From: Macrosoma leucophasiata
Taxonomy: Eukaryota; Arthropoda; Insecta; Lepidoptera; Hedylidae
Direction: 5' to 3'
DNA length: 64,000 nucleotides
Assembly: GCA_036365455.1 (NCBI GenBank)
Contig: JAWQUS010000022.1
Coordinates: 9,486,001-9,550,000 of the forward strand
Shown here: positions 39,901 through 41,475 of the stretch, piece by piece
Layout: each line of letters begins with the position of its first letter
Position numbering within the stretch: the first letter of the stretch is position 1
Program-made: the position numbers and the translations under genes
The notes under the pieces: model-generated
What the model was told of the DNA's origin: nothing
Databases searched by the model: none
The model's input: the letters and a program-made list of their open reading frames with translations, nothing else

Positions 39901-41475
39901 AGCTGGTGGCCGGCGAGCGTGTAGCGGCCAACGCTACACTACAGCTGGTGGCGGCGCACGCGGCCTGGGCGCTGGCCGCCGCCCTGTTCCTGGACTCCCG
40001 CACCAAGTGGTCGGTATGTGTCTATACAAGCTGGTGGCCGGCGAGCGTGTAGCGGCCAACGCTACACTACAGCTGGTGGCGGCGCACGCGGCCTGGGCGC
40101 TGGCCGCCGCCCTGTTCCTGGACTCCCGCACCAAGTGGTCGGTATGTGTCTATACAAGCTGGTGGCCGGCGAGCGTGTAGCGGCCAACGCTACACTACAG
40201 CTGGTGGCGGCGCACGCGGCCTGGGCGCTGGCCGCCGCCCTGTTCCTGGACTCCCGCACCAAGTGGTCGGTATGTGTCTATACAAGCTGGTGGCCGGCGA
40301 GCGTGTAGCGGCCAACGCTACACTACAGCTGGTGGCGGCGCACGCGGCCTGGGCGCTGGCCGCCGCCCTGTTCCTGGACTCCCGCACCAAGTGGTCGGTA
40401 TGTGTCTATACAAGCTGGTGGCCGGCGAGCGTGTAGCGGCCAACGCTACACTACAGCTGGTGGCGGCGCACGCGGCCTGGGCGCTGGCCGCCGCCCTGTT
40501 CCTGGACTCCCGCACCAAGTGGTCGGTATGTGTCTATACAAGCTGGTGGCCGGCGAGCGTGTAGCGGCCAACGCTACACTACAGCTGGTGGCGGCGCACG
40601 CGGCCTGGGCGCTGGCCGCCGCCCTGTTCCTGGACTCCCGCACCAAGTGGTCGGTATGTGTCTATACAAGCTGGTGGCCGGCGAGCGTGTAGCGGCCAAC
40701 GCTACACTACAGCTGGTGGCGGCGCACGCGGCCTGGGCGCTGGCCGCCGCCCTGTTCCTGGACTCCCGCACCAAGTGGTCGGTATGTGTCTATACAAGCT
40801 GGTGGCCGGCGAGCGTGTAGCGGCCAACGCTACACTACAGCTGGTGGCGGCGCACGCGGCCTGGGCGCTGGCCGCCGCCCTGTTCCTGGACTCCCGCACC
40901 AAGTGGTCGGTATGTGTCTATACAAGCTGGTGGCCGGCGAGCGTGTAGCGGCCAACGCTACACTACAGCTGGTGGCGGCGCACGCGGCCTGGGCGCTGGC
41001 CGCCGCCCTGTTCCTGGACTCCCGCACCAAGTGGTCGGTATGTGTCTATACAAGCTGGTGGCCGGCGAGCGTGTAGCGGCCAACGCTACACTACAGCTGG
41101 TGGCGGCGCACGCGGCCTGGGCGCTGGCCGCCGCCCTGTTCCTGGACTCCCGCACCAAGTGGTCGGTATGTGTATGTGGGAGTAACTTAGGCTACTTTTA
41201 TTTATGAATTATATTTTACTAGCTGCGCACAACTCCGTCCGGGTAGATAATGAACAATGATAAATTCTCTAGTCACCCAATATGACGAATGTCCCCAGCA
41301 AACCCCGGCGCAGTCTCGAACCCACAACGCGGCGTGTTCGGCACTCGGCACGTTCGACTCGCACGACCTGTGGCACCTCGCCTCCGCCGCCGCCATCTTC
41401 TTCTCCTTCAACGCGCTACTCGTCATCGACGAGCCGCTGAGAGACACGCCGAGACATCTGATCCCTGTGTTCTAA
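504..41475 (+). CDS. sil: SID-1-like (SIDT family) transmembrane protein, 19 visible exons, 5' end outside the window
   Basis: Joining 504-606, 1569-1670, 3077-3189, 4512-4609, 5072-5159, 12190-12273, 12909-13045, 17379-17503, 25242-25343, 26361-26526, 27561-27636, 28843-29019, 30015-30132, 30932-31054, 33675-33791, 34596-34728, 35626-35703, 39503-39629 and 41299-41475 gives 2244 nt: 747 codons plus TAA with every junction phase agreeing. Seen: an N-glycosylation-rich ectodomain (residues 1-241 of the visible part), about 11 hydrophobic spans from residue 250 on, motifs such as [16 protein letters not shown], and the CREST-superfamily residues S482-x3-H486, D497 and H711-x3-H715. Family knowledge: SID-1/SIDT proteins are 11-span proteins linked to dsRNA and cholesterol transport; Lepidoptera carry several SID-1-like paralogues and their role in systemic RNAi is disputed. 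Which paralogue this is cannot be told. The roughly 40-kb length comes from transposon-filled introns. The N-terminus is missing because the window starts inside the gene. Confidence 0.93.
679..850 (-). mobile_element. Family A SINE-like repeat, partial copy
   Basis: Family A is a repeat of about 290 bp present at least 13 times here. On its sense strand it begins ACTGGTGGTAGAGCTCCAGT and ends CCACTTCCATTAC followed by poly(A), as expected of a short retroposon. This copy lacks the 5' half. Confidence 0.8.
877..1067 (-). mobile_element. Family F repeat
   Basis: Sense strand runs from ACTAGCT(CT)GC..GC.TCGC to TTATAATATTAG, with (CAGA)n in between. This is a very common type of lepidopteran intronic repeat. 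Confidence 0.78.
1070..1403 (+). mobile_element. Family K repeat with foldback 3' end
   Basis: Starts TCTATACAAATAAAATAAAATC. The last 90 bp is a foldback in which ACTAGCTGCGCCCACGACTT pairs with AAGTCGCGGGCGCAGCTAGT around a TA-rich loop. Confidence 0.78.
1404..1545 (-). mobile_element. Family F repeat, truncated
   Basis: Shares TATAAATGCGAATGTAACTC and CCTTTTCACGTCCAAACGAC with 877-1067. It ends just before SID-1-like exon 2. Confidence 0.75.
1569..1670 (+). CDS. sil: SID-1-like exon 2 (residues 35-68)
   Basis: Acceptor GTAAACAG, donor GTCAGT. The split glycine codon restores [12 protein letters not shown], a conserved SID-1 ectodomain block. It ends in phase 1. Confidence 0.85.
1725..1930 (+). 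mobile_element. Family C repeat, 3' part replaced by a minisatellite
   Basis: Family C is about 350 bp. It starts near GGCCCAGCGGCCGGTGTGAT and ends GGGTTGCCATTATTATTATT. This copy stops at GGTTTGAAAACATCC and continues as (CTCCCGG)n. Confidence 0.8.
1933..2189. repeat. 7-bp GC-rich minisatellite (CTCCCGG)n
   Basis: About 36 units of CTCCCGG with GATCCCGG, CTTCCGG and CTGCCGG variants, attached directly to the broken end of a family-C repeat. The complementary strand reads (CCGGGAG)n, with regularly spaced GGG triplets. Confidence 0.95.
2388..2452. repeat. Bulged hairpin, pre-miRNA-like
   Basis: The outer stem GTCCTGTT/AACAGGAC, a CAGC/GCTG pair, and the inner 12-bp stem GTCAGGTACCTT/AAGGTACCTGAC surround the loop TTATATG, with asymmetric bulges GAAAAC and ATTT. 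Confidence 0.75.
2757..3045 (-). mobile_element. Family A repeat, full length
   Basis: Complete copy ending 32 bp before SID-1-like exon 3. Confidence 0.9.
3077..3189 (+). CDS. sil: SID-1-like exon 3 (residues 69-106)
   Basis: Acceptor CTACAG, donor GTAAAA. Encodes [20 protein letters not shown] and continues to VDFYVQVNK, with sequons NIT and NLS. It ends in phase 0. Confidence 0.88.
3803..4089 (+). mobile_element. Family A repeat, full length
   Basis: Sense orientation, poly(A) at 4080-4089. It forms a long inverted pair with the copy at 2757-3045 on either side of SID-1-like exon 3. Confidence 0.9.
4157..4464 (-). mobile_element. Family B LINE 3' end
   Basis: Family B ends AATAAATGAGTTTCTGATTC and on in (TGATTC)n, a microsatellite tail as in CR1/L2-like LINEs. 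All copies here are 5'-truncated 3' UTR pieces. This one extends to the GCCAATATGATCTGAGAAAA part. Confidence 0.8.
4512..4609 (+). CDS. sil: SID-1-like exon 4 (residues 107-138)
   Basis: Acceptor TTCACCAG, donor GTGAGT, ending in phase 2. Encodes [18 protein letters not shown] then [15 protein letters not shown], with sequons NVT and NAS; the aromatic 'YYFSF' stretch is typical of the family. Confidence 0.9.
4725..4905 (-). mobile_element. Family M tRNA-derived SINE
   Basis: The - strand carries a B box GCGGGTTCGATCCCCG followed by GGAGCAAATATATGTATGGC. Confidence 0.65.
5072..5159 (+). CDS. sil: SID-1-like exon 5 (residues 139-168)
   Basis: Acceptor TCTAAACAG, donor GTAAGT. Encodes [18 protein letters not shown] and [10 protein letters not shown]; the Cys pairs in family alignments with the CPVFD cysteine of the next exon. 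Sequons NYT and NNS. Confidence 0.9.
5166..5201. repeat. (GAAT)n microsatellite
   Basis: GAATGAATGAATG run starting 7 bp after the SID-1-like exon 5 donor. Confidence 0.9.
5567..5921 (-). mobile_element. Family C repeat, full length
   Basis: Antisense copy with the (AAT)n tail at its left, ending against the decayed gypsy element. Confidence 0.87.
5935..7014 (+). pseudogene. Gag-like region of the decayed gypsy element
   Basis: One frame runs from before 5935 to the TAG at 7012, broken by a TAA at 6136. The N-terminal part ([16 protein letters not shown]) and the central part ([20 protein letters not shown]) resemble gypsy gag matrix/capsid regions. No ATG start is present, as the apparent starts are TTG. 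A zinc-knuckle remnant follows in another register at about 7030-7170 ([13 protein letters not shown], then stop where the last Cys would be). Confidence 0.75.
7213..7599 (+). pseudogene. Retroviral-type aspartic protease of the decayed gypsy element
   Basis: 128 codons with the catalytic motif [12 protein letters not shown] and the later conserved ILGVDF, which is typical of gypsy proteases. A TGA and a frame change separate it from the next part. Confidence 0.8.
7615..8770 (+). pseudogene. Reverse transcriptase of the decayed gypsy element
   Basis: The linker and first RT part are in 7615-7950, with a frameshift near 7930. The main part (7934-8770) shows [11 protein letters not shown] and the active-site YVDDIIVVS, then [17 protein letters not shown] and [16 protein letters not shown]. 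All are hallmark gypsy RT blocks. A stop at 8768 cuts the RT from RNase H. Confidence 0.88.
8771..9600 (+). pseudogene. RNase H and integrase N-terminal finger of the decayed gypsy element
   Basis: RNase H starts just after the stop ([14 protein letters not shown]), with [20 protein letters not shown] and [11 protein letters not shown]. Integrase H2C2 finger residues follow ([20 protein letters not shown], then CATC). The frame ends at [12 protein letters not shown] before any of the integrase catalytic acids other than the first. Confidence 0.85.
9601..10991. other. Non-coding intronic stretch between decayed gypsy and family A
   Basis: No open frame of note. It holds the 9759-9802 hairpin and AT-rich DNA. 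Segment 9805-10760 is less AT-rich and could be remains of an LTR element, but no repeat partner is in the window. Confidence 0.5.
9759..9802. repeat. Perfect 19-bp hairpin downstream of the decayed gypsy
   Basis: ACCAATGTGATCCAGTACC, loop CAGTTT, then the exact reverse complement. Confidence 0.95.
10992..11866 (-). mobile_element. Family A repeat, split by a LINE fragment
   Basis: Left part 10992-11264, right part 11843-11866. The interruption is the jockey-like fragment 11265-11842. Confidence 0.88.
11265..11842 (+). mobile_element. Jockey-like LINE 3' fragment with 5' inversion, inserted in a family-A repeat
   Basis: Bounded by ATCAC on both sides inside a family-A copy. The frame 11287-11703 encodes an RT C-terminal region ([57 protein letters not shown]). 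It ends in (AAAT)n. The 5' edge carries a short inverted copy of its own first bases, making a 17-bp stem. Confidence 0.82.
12190..12273 (+). CDS. sil: SID-1-like exon 6 (residues 169-196)
   Basis: Acceptor ACCTGCCAG, donor GTAAGT, phase 0 on both sides. Encodes [17 protein letters not shown] and GGITVT, the best-conserved motif of SID-1 ectodomains. The preceding 7-kb intron holds the decayed gypsy-type element. Confidence 0.93.
12301..12540 (-). mobile_element. Family T repeat with an internal tRNA-like sequence
   Basis: On the - strand about 140 bp of leader (GCGACTTCTTTACGATGTTC ...) precedes a 76-nt tRNA-like part (12398-12323): acceptor GACTTCAG/CTGAAGTC, D arm GCTC/GAGC, T arm GCGAG/CTCGC with loop TTCGAGT, A box TAGCTCAATTGGAAGAG and B box GAGTTCGAGTCTC. 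The anticodon arm does not fold into a standard 7-nt loop, so a working tRNA is unlikely. Unlike usual SINEs, the tRNA part is at the 3' side. Confidence 0.8.
12542..12829 (-). mobile_element. Family A repeat, full length
   Basis: Lies directly after the family-T repeat and about 80 bp before SID-1-like exon 7. Confidence 0.9.
12909..13045 (+). CDS. sil: SID-1-like exon 7 (residues 197-241)
   Basis: Acceptor TGATGCAG, donor GTAAGT, ending in phase 2. Encodes [20 protein letters not shown] followed by a charged membrane-proximal segment ending KSRHKHFK. Confidence 0.92.
13190..13728 (+). mobile_element. Family D tRNA-derived SINE, split by a family-H repeat
   Basis: The head GCTGCCTCAGTGGCCTAGTG has a pol III A-box-like GGCCTAGTGGTAG. 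Its B-box place carries CCCGGGTCGGC and is damaged. Parts 13190-13459 and 13682-13728 flank the insert. The head and its left flank are the source of the satellite unit. Confidence 0.82.
13460..13681 (+). mobile_element. Family H repeat inserted in SINE D
   Basis: About 215 bp from CACACCGCGGACACTCCGC to ATTTTCTCTGC; CTCTGT is duplicated around it (13454-13459, 13682-13687). Confidence 0.85.
13812..16756 (-). repeat. 89-bp satellite array (about 30 units) derived from a SINE insertion junction
   Basis: The unit is marked by CTGCAGTAGTGGCGTGCTAC and repeats every 89 bp (90 in units with GACTTAAG). About 36 bp of the unit is the reverse complement of the tRNA-like head of SINE family D. The other about 53 bp equals the unique DNA flanking the SINE copy at 13190 (segment 13136-13226). 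Unit variants (GGCGTG/GGCCTG, TCAATA/TCGATA, AAAATG/AAATTG, GGCTAC/GTCTAC) recur in blocks of 4-6 units, giving a higher-order pattern. One LINE tail interrupts it at 16362-16608. Confidence 0.96.
16362..16608 (+). mobile_element. Family B LINE tail inserted in the 89-bp satellite
   Basis: Starts TTTGTTATCAGTTTGTAAAG and ends (TGATTC)3. Satellite sequence resumes at GACTAAGTGA, so it landed after the array had formed. Confidence 0.9.
16775..17357. mobile_element. Family N-type intronic repeat
   Basis: Contains GCGGACGGACAGACAGACAG ATGGTGAAACTATAAGG followed by a CAGAACCCTAAAAA end, a common lepidopteran repeat end. It runs to about 22 bp before SID-1-like exon 8. Confidence 0.5.
17379..17503 (+). 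CDS. sil: SID-1-like exon 8: first transmembrane span (residues 242-283)
   Basis: Acceptor TTTGTCAG, donor GTACGT. A strongly hydrophobic stretch of about 25 residues ([19 protein letters not shown] and on) follows SFEEYA and ends at Cys-Arg-Cys, giving membrane span 1. The upstream intron holds the 89-bp satellite. Confidence 0.9.
17746..18880 (+). pseudogene. Mariner transposase pseudogene
   Basis: Mariner HTH and catalytic blocks are clear: [25 protein letters not shown] (first Asp), [23 protein letters not shown] (second Asp) and [15 protein letters not shown]. Breaks seen: an in-frame TAA at 17779, a frameshift near 18088 inside the WVPHEL region, and the mitochondrial insert at about 18395-18521. 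In addition, Ala stands at the place of the third catalytic acid (34 residues after the second; the family has SPDLAPSD). It cannot encode an active enzyme. Confidence 0.93.
18395..18521 (-). other. NUMT: nuclear copy of a mitochondrial ATP6 fragment
   Basis: On the - strand, with the invertebrate mitochondrial code (AGA Ser, ATA Met), the insert reads as insect ATP synthase subunit 6: GTPSVLMPFMVLIETISNII, then [19 protein letters not shown]. It replaces two or three codons of the mariner transposase between ELYCE and MRLKQE. The codons are AT-rich in third positions like mitochondrial DNA. Confidence 0.9.
18893..18957. repeat. (TA)n microsatellite
   Basis: About 60 bp of nearly pure TA with one TTAT interruption, lying between the mariner and the solo mariner end. 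Confidence 0.95.
18963..18990 (+). mobile_element. Second mariner-like terminal sequence in direct orientation
   Basis: GGTTGGGGAAAAAGCTTCTT resembles the left end of the mariner at 17569, but in the same orientation rather than inverted. It is probably the start of a second, otherwise lost copy. Confidence 0.5.
19055..19246 (-). mobile_element. Family F repeat, full length
   Basis: Ends GCGAAGCCGCGGGCAATAGC; lies downstream of the second mariner end. Confidence 0.82.
19735..19768. repeat. (TCCG/TCTG)n microsatellite
   Basis: CTGTCTGTCCGTCCGTCCGT and on; a 4-bp repeat inside a family-F/N-like sequence. Confidence 0.85.
20178..20323 (-). repeat. 3' LTR of the young gypsy element
   Basis: 146 bp, 145 of 146 positions equal to the other LTR. 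It lies directly after the polypurine tract on the element strand. Confidence 0.95.
20324..20333 (-). promoter_or_regulatory. Polypurine tract of the young gypsy element
   Basis: On the element strand ATGGGGGAGG lies directly before the 3' LTR, the usual place for the plus-strand primer. Confidence 0.75.
20402..24436 (-). CDS. Gag-pol polyprotein of the young gypsy element (1344 aa)
   Basis: The first ATG of the frame is at 24436 ([16 protein letters not shown]). The frame is open 12 codons further, but those codons overlap the primer-binding site. In order: capsid-like gag (about 1-205), two CCHC knuckles ([14 protein letters not shown] near 210, [14 protein letters not shown] near 229), protease ([10 protein letters not shown] near 295), reverse transcriptase (about 450-630) with [10 protein letters not shown], RNase H ([16 protein letters not shown]), integrase finger (HSSHFG ... 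CETC), and integrase core with [21 protein letters not shown] and NGQAESL supplying D, D and E. There are no internal stops, so gag and pol are fused without a frameshift. The only odd residue is Leu where the RT active site normally has Tyr or Phe before x-D-D. Confidence 0.96.
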   Translation of the reverse strand: MASGAFYGVLSTFDHQSQEWNTFKTRLDQWFIANDITSTTDKIAVKRRAILLTSLSESTFKLASDLALPNKVVELDYEAILKLLDDHFTPKRFGFAEKSIFYAATQRPGETHTQWAVRIRGLATHCAFKNLEEALLDKFIMGMAAGHERDKLFVQDQRELTLAKAIDLAESVRCARQASSLAAAAGAHGAGAGTVGPSGVFNISKNGKCSVCGFNNHPSNQCRYKNYKCKKCNIKGHLRKMCPNEGKVKYVDEGTVDDGVDDGECFYNIRCVPGRPMTERVMISGLVLEFEIDSGSAVSVISKKTYDSNFKRLPLSVTNKKLYSYTGETIDTVGVMLTPISYLGRTHSLNVYVVRADGPPLLGRDFIREFDLELAPAPARVHSVLNSSTREICDTYTHFDKELVNMFPKVFSGGLGSFNKYKIDLHLKADSKPIFFKARPVPYALKEKIDKEIDRLLSLGILKPVEHSDYASPVVPVLKKDGTIRLCADYSVTINKQLLIDQYPLPTINDLLARLHGGVQFSKIDLSMAYNQFILNDNSQRLTCINTHRGLFNFTRLVFGLSSAPAIFQRAMECLLSGIDGIIFLLDDILITGINRNQHKQRLIKVLQRLNDAQLTIQLSKCAFFKDEISYLGHIIDKNGVRKSPDKVKAILHAQSPTNVSQLQSFLGLTNYYRNFVPDAASILSPLYGLLHKNTKWEWTRIHDYAFVRIKNILASDKILAHFDPNAKLILTVDASPTGLGAVLSQVGSEGFERPISYASRTLSAAEKNYAQIQKEATAIIFGVRRFHQYLYGRSEPFVLRTDHKPLLTIFGPHKGIPEVSANLLQRYAIFLAAYNYSIEYISSKSNSADYLSRSCEGQDATFVTGEDRAAYVNFVVDGVLPVTLNDLRRETAKDALLVTVKRYVENGWPRKVNDVDLKPFFNCRTQLSYENGVLMRGHKVVIPSALIESVCRELHSSHFGVVKMKAEARKRLWFPGVDATLERMAGACETCCALRPMPAHVPLAPWPLPPHPFYRIHIDFLGPFHDYMFLIVVDAYSKWVECYEMSSTYNSKAVVSKLNEFMSRYGVPHTLVSDNGTSFTSVEFNDLCARNGIEHVLSPAYHPASNGQAESLVKIVKKGLKVIILEGCSKKTIHEKISKYLFDYRNSKNSTTDRSPAEIVFGRALRSRLDLLNPIAPSPSSTDLIRTVERNQSLQAKYYRGKYRPELEENDNVWITKYMSNKKFSWIQGIIKKRIGKTMYVIYVPHIGCEVTRHIDQIRKRVDSSSGDEMDWNPDVVPDVAPLDATHCEPVAHPVGGRDLATSSGQDGQVAGTPVTSRCMTRRRAISPIFSTPTCINSDNDDL
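24457..24471 (-). promoter_or_regulatory. Primer-binding-site-like sequence of the young gypsy element
   Basis: On the element strand TGGCGACGATCGAAC begins 2 nt after the 5' LTR. The leading TGG is the usual complement of a tRNA CCA end. The priming tRNA species was not identified. Confidence 0.7.
24474..24619 (-). repeat. 5' LTR of the young gypsy element
   Basis: 146 bp; on the element strand it starts TGTTATGTATGTGTGCG and ends with the complement of TGTTGTGTATG. It lies next to the primer-binding site, which fixes it as the 5' LTR. Confidence 0.95.
24736..25022 (-). mobile_element. Family A repeat, full length
   Basis: Lies downstream of the young gypsy element, with small internal deletions. 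Confidence 0.9.
25242..25343 (+). CDS. sil: SID-1-like exon 9: acidic low-complexity loop (residues 284-317)
   Basis: Acceptor GTGTCAACAG, donor GTCAGT. Encodes [20 protein letters not shown] and a [12 protein letters not shown] end, in the large loop after span 1. Runs of C (seven in a row) make this exon prone to length changes. A family-G repeat begins only about 20 bp past the donor. Confidence 0.82.
25363..25857 (+). mobile_element. Family G inverted-repeat MITE, split by family H
   Basis: Left end ATAGAGCAACACGGGCCACC, right end GGTGGCCCGTGTTGCTCTGT, inner GC palindrome GGCCGCGGCGGACCGG. The insert 25517-25730 is family H with a CCTTGAC duplication. It starts 20 bp after the SID-1-like exon 9 donor. 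Confidence 0.82.
25517..25730 (+). mobile_element. Family H repeat inserted in MITE G
   Basis: Flanked by CCTTGAC on both sides (25510-25516, 25731-25737). Confidence 0.88.
26034..26272 (-). mobile_element. Family T repeat with damaged tRNA-like part
   Basis: Same arrangement as 12301-12540. The tRNA-like part (26127-26056) has lost bases in the acceptor and T arm. It ends about 90 bp before SID-1-like exon 10. Confidence 0.78.
26361..26526 (+). CDS. sil: SID-1-like exon 10: Gly/Pro-rich loop (residues 318-372)
   Basis: Acceptor TATATTTCAG, donor GTCGCT. Begins [19 protein letters not shown], then a Gly-Pro-Trp-rich stretch, then [20 protein letters not shown]. Very G-rich on the coding strand with several runs of five to seven G. 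Phase 2 on both sides keeps the frame. The donor is weaker than the others. Confidence 0.8.
26618..26810 (+). mobile_element. Family F-like diverged repeat
   Basis: AACTAGCTGTCCCGGCTAAC ... GAATCTGTCCAGCCGTTCCG; a different subfamily from 32665. Confidence 0.6.
27003..27262 (+). mobile_element. Family D SINE without its tRNA head
   Basis: Matches the body from TTAGAGATAAGGTGT to GGCGTGAAGTTACG. Confidence 0.75.
27283..27500 (+). mobile_element. Fragment related to 61751-61993
   Basis: Shares GTGGAGGAACGG.TGGAAGTG, GGTGATAGCGCCTGGCGGG and the following GCG.CCCAACGAT with the reverse strand of 61751-61940. This shows both are copies of one dispersed element. Confidence 0.55.
27561..27636 (+). 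CDS. sil: SID-1-like exon 11: span 2 (residues 373-398)
   Basis: Acceptor TATGTCGCAG, donor GTGAGT. Encodes [20 protein letters not shown] then STYQR, a conserved SIDT segment. Confidence 0.93.
27845..28075 (+). mobile_element. Family J repeat
   Basis: About 225 bp shared with 33985-34212 in the inverse orientation (TTTTGGCGGGAAGCTTGAA to GGTTGCCTCCAAAACTTCAT). Confidence 0.78.
28441..28625 (+). mobile_element. Family G MITE, one end only
   Basis: Begins ATACAGCAACACGGGCCACC, with the GC palindrome expanded to GGACCGGATCCCCCCCGGTC. Confidence 0.72.
28843..29019 (+). CDS. sil: SID-1-like exon 12: signature exon with span 3 (residues 399-457)
   Basis: Acceptor GACTCCGCAG, donor GTGATT, phase 0. 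Encodes [20 protein letters not shown] and [16 protein letters not shown], the most diagnostic SID-1/SIDT block in the window. Confidence 0.95.
29090..30010. other. T-rich intronic stretch, SID-1-like exons 12 to 13
   Basis: Long T runs (29250-29420) and the perfect 29820-29895 hairpin. Nothing else is recognisable. Confidence 0.6.
29820..29895. repeat. Perfect 35-bp inverted repeat (hairpin) with 6-nt loop
   Basis: Arms 29820-29854 and 29861-29895 are exact reverse complements (CTCGGCTCTAG ... CCATTTTTTG ... CTAGAGCCGAG), with loop GTAAAT. It lies in the SID-1-like intron before exon 13. Confidence 0.97.
30015..30132 (+). CDS. sil: SID-1-like exon 13: span 4 with the CREST Ser-x3-His (residues 458-496)
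   Basis: Acceptor TTGTCCCCAG, donor GTAATG. Encodes [20 protein letters not shown] followed by [12 protein letters not shown]482 and H486 of SACYH fit the Ser/His positions of the CREST hydrolase-like superfamily. Confidence 0.95.
30170..30822 (-). mobile_element. Family A repeat, split by a family-C repeat
   Basis: Parts 30170-30407 and 30759-30822. The 12-bp TATATTAGATAA is duplicated around the inserted family-C copy. Confidence 0.9.
30408..30758 (+). mobile_element. Family C repeat inserted in family A
   Basis: Bounded by the exact 12-bp duplication TATATTAGATAA. Confidence 0.92.
30932..31054 (+). CDS. sil: SID-1-like exon 14: spans 5-6 with the CREST Asp (residues 497-537)
   Basis: Acceptor ATGTAACAG, donor GTACGT. 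The split codon gives D497, followed by [20 protein letters not shown] and [20 protein letters not shown]. The Asp matches the conserved metal-site aspartate of SIDT proteins. Confidence 0.94.
31204..31330 (+). mobile_element. Short lepidopteran repeat piece
   Basis: AACCGACTTCGAAAAAAGGA and GGAGGTTCTCAATTCGTC, a very common intronic motif, followed by a poly(T) run. Confidence 0.5.
31331..33084. other. Intronic stretch, SID-1-like exons 14 to 15
   Basis: AT-rich DNA with one family-F copy (32665-32849) and a short (CTCAC)n run at 32537-32556. No gene is supported. Confidence 0.6.
32665..32849 (+). mobile_element. Family F repeat, full length
   Basis: Starts AACTAGCTGTTGCCCGCGGC, ends TTATAATATTAGTAGGGA. 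Confidence 0.85.
33085..33312. mobile_element. Family I palindromic MITE
   Basis: Inverted blocks GTAGAGCGTTATCTCTTTCG and its near complement AGAGATAACGCTCTACGAAG flank a core with ATTTTGATCAAGTTTTG. Confidence 0.8.
33347..33628 (+). mobile_element. Family A repeat, full length
   Basis: Sense copy ending in poly(A) 47 bp before SID-1-like exon 15. Confidence 0.88.
33675..33791 (+). CDS. sil: SID-1-like exon 15: span 7 (residues 538-576)
   Basis: Acceptor TTTGCTGTCCAG, donor GTGAGT. Encodes [20 protein letters not shown] and a hydrophobic continuation to [10 protein letters not shown]. Confidence 0.93.
33985..34212 (-). mobile_element. Family J repeat, inverse copy
   Basis: With 27845-28075 it forms an inverted pair around SID-1-like exons 12 to 15. 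Confidence 0.78.
34335..34420. repeat. Imperfect (ACAC.ACT) repeat
   Basis: Repeats of ACACACTACACAC with small changes, in the intron between SID-1-like exons 15 and 16. Confidence 0.8.
34596..34728 (+). CDS. sil: SID-1-like exon 16: span 8 (residues 577-620)
   Basis: Acceptor TATTTTCAG, donor GTAAAT. An Arg-rich loop ([18 protein letters not shown]) precedes [17 protein letters not shown]. It ends in phase 2. Confidence 0.92.
34747..35000 (+). mobile_element. Family F-like repeat
   Basis: ACTAGCTGTTGCCCGCGGTT at left and TTTATAATATTAGTGTGATG at right, directly followed by an RTE-type tail. Confidence 0.65.
34998..35215 (-). mobile_element. RTE-type LINE 3' fragment (UTR part only)
   Basis: Shares the terminal about 215 bp with 37301-37750, including ATGTATGTATCTTCACG at the tail. 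It lies in the intron between SID-1-like exons 16 and 17. Confidence 0.75.
35217..35608. mobile_element. Two family A copies head to head
   Basis: A diverged - strand copy (35217-35502) abuts a partial + strand copy (35503-35608). Together they make a foldback ending 17 bp before SID-1-like exon 17. Confidence 0.8.
35626..35703 (+). CDS. sil: SID-1-like exon 17: span 9 (residues 621-646)
   Basis: Acceptor TTTTTTGCAG, donor GTGAGT. Encodes [20 protein letters not shown] then ILYMFG, a conserved SIDT segment. Confidence 0.94.
35730..36039 (+). mobile_element. Family D tRNA-derived SINE, intact
   Basis: 310 bp, flanked by the exact 11-bp duplication TCTATTTTAAG (35719-35729, 36040-36050). A box GTAGCCTAGTGGTAGC and B box GGGTTTGATTCCCGG are both well preserved. 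Confidence 0.93.
36165..36452 (+). mobile_element. Family T repeat joined to an inverted piece of a second copy
   Basis: A - strand end (36173-36215, with GACTTCAGGCGAGACTCGAA) is joined by AGGGTAAAAAGGGTAAAA to a complete + strand copy whose tRNA-like part is 36374-36449, identical to that at 12323-12398. Confidence 0.8.
36470..36682 (-). mobile_element. Family M SINE, head decayed
   Basis: Shares CGCTTATACTCACAGCCCCA and AACAAATATCTGTAG..CATACA with 4725-4905. The B box is lost. Confidence 0.65.
36798..36854. repeat. 14-bp inverted repeat with internal CTAGTA repeats
   Basis: TCTGTGTGGGAGCG and its reverse complement CGCTCCCACACAGA flank GTAGTTCTAGTATTCTAGTA. Confidence 0.8.
37301..37750 (+). 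mobile_element. RTE-type LINE 3' fragment inserted in the jockey LINE
   Basis: It is bounded by the 11-bp duplication CAACTTTCGCT (37290-37300, 37751-37761). It encodes the C-terminal RT tail [20 protein letters not shown] and [13 protein letters not shown], typical of RTE/BovB-like elements, then a frameshifted remainder. It ends with a TACATACATA-type tail. Confidence 0.85.
37828..39227 (-). pseudogene. Jockey-type reverse transcriptase with one frameshift
   Basis: The first part (39227-38139) shows [90 protein letters not shown] and the catalytic [13 protein letters not shown] frame change near 38165 moves the reading to the second part (38307-37828), which continues [20 protein letters not shown] and a basic C-terminus. 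Confidence 0.9.
39503..39629 (+). CDS. sil: SID-1-like exon 18: span 10 (residues 647-689), first copy of a tandem array
   Basis: Acceptor GTCTCCCGCAG at 39502, donor GTATGT at 39630. Encodes [20 protein letters not shown], a hydrophobic Ala/Leu stretch, and FLDSRTKWS. Only this first copy has a normal 3' splice acceptor. Using its own donor and joining 41299 keeps the frame. Reading on into copy 2 reaches a stop within about 12 codons. Confidence 0.9.
39516..41179 (+). repeat. 13 tandem 128-bp copies of SID-1-like exon 18 with its 5' splice donor
   Basis: The block from AAGCTGGTGGCC to GTATGTGTCTATAC repeats every 128 bp, starting at 39516, 39644 and so on to 41052, with no difference seen between copies; the last copy runs into unique intron sequence (GTATGTGTATGTGG). 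Each unit carries exon 18 minus its first 13 nt, plus a GTATGT donor and 7-8 nt of linker. None of copies 2-13 has a pyrimidine-tract acceptor. Because 128 is not a multiple of three, reading into the next copy shifts frame and hits TAG. It is either a very recent expansion or an assembly artefact. Confidence 0.95.
41214..41262 (+). mobile_element. Family K foldback fragment
   Basis: ACTAGCTGCGCACAACTCCG and GGGTAGATAATGAACAATGA, in the intron before the last SID-1-like exon. Confidence 0.65.
41299..41475 (+). CDS. sil: SID-1-like terminal exon 19: span 11, His-x3-His and stop (residues 690-747)
   Basis: Acceptor GAATGTCCCCAG. Encodes [27 protein letters not shown] and ends HLIPVF plus TAA. 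H711 and H715 are the family's metal-site histidines, and the IPVF carboxy end is typical of SIDT proteins. No AATAAA lies before the family-A repeat at 41531, so the poly(A) site was not located. Confidence 0.94.
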   Translation, partial: QTPAQSRTHNAACSALGTFDSHDLWHLASAAAIFFSFNALLVIDEPLRDTPRHLIPVF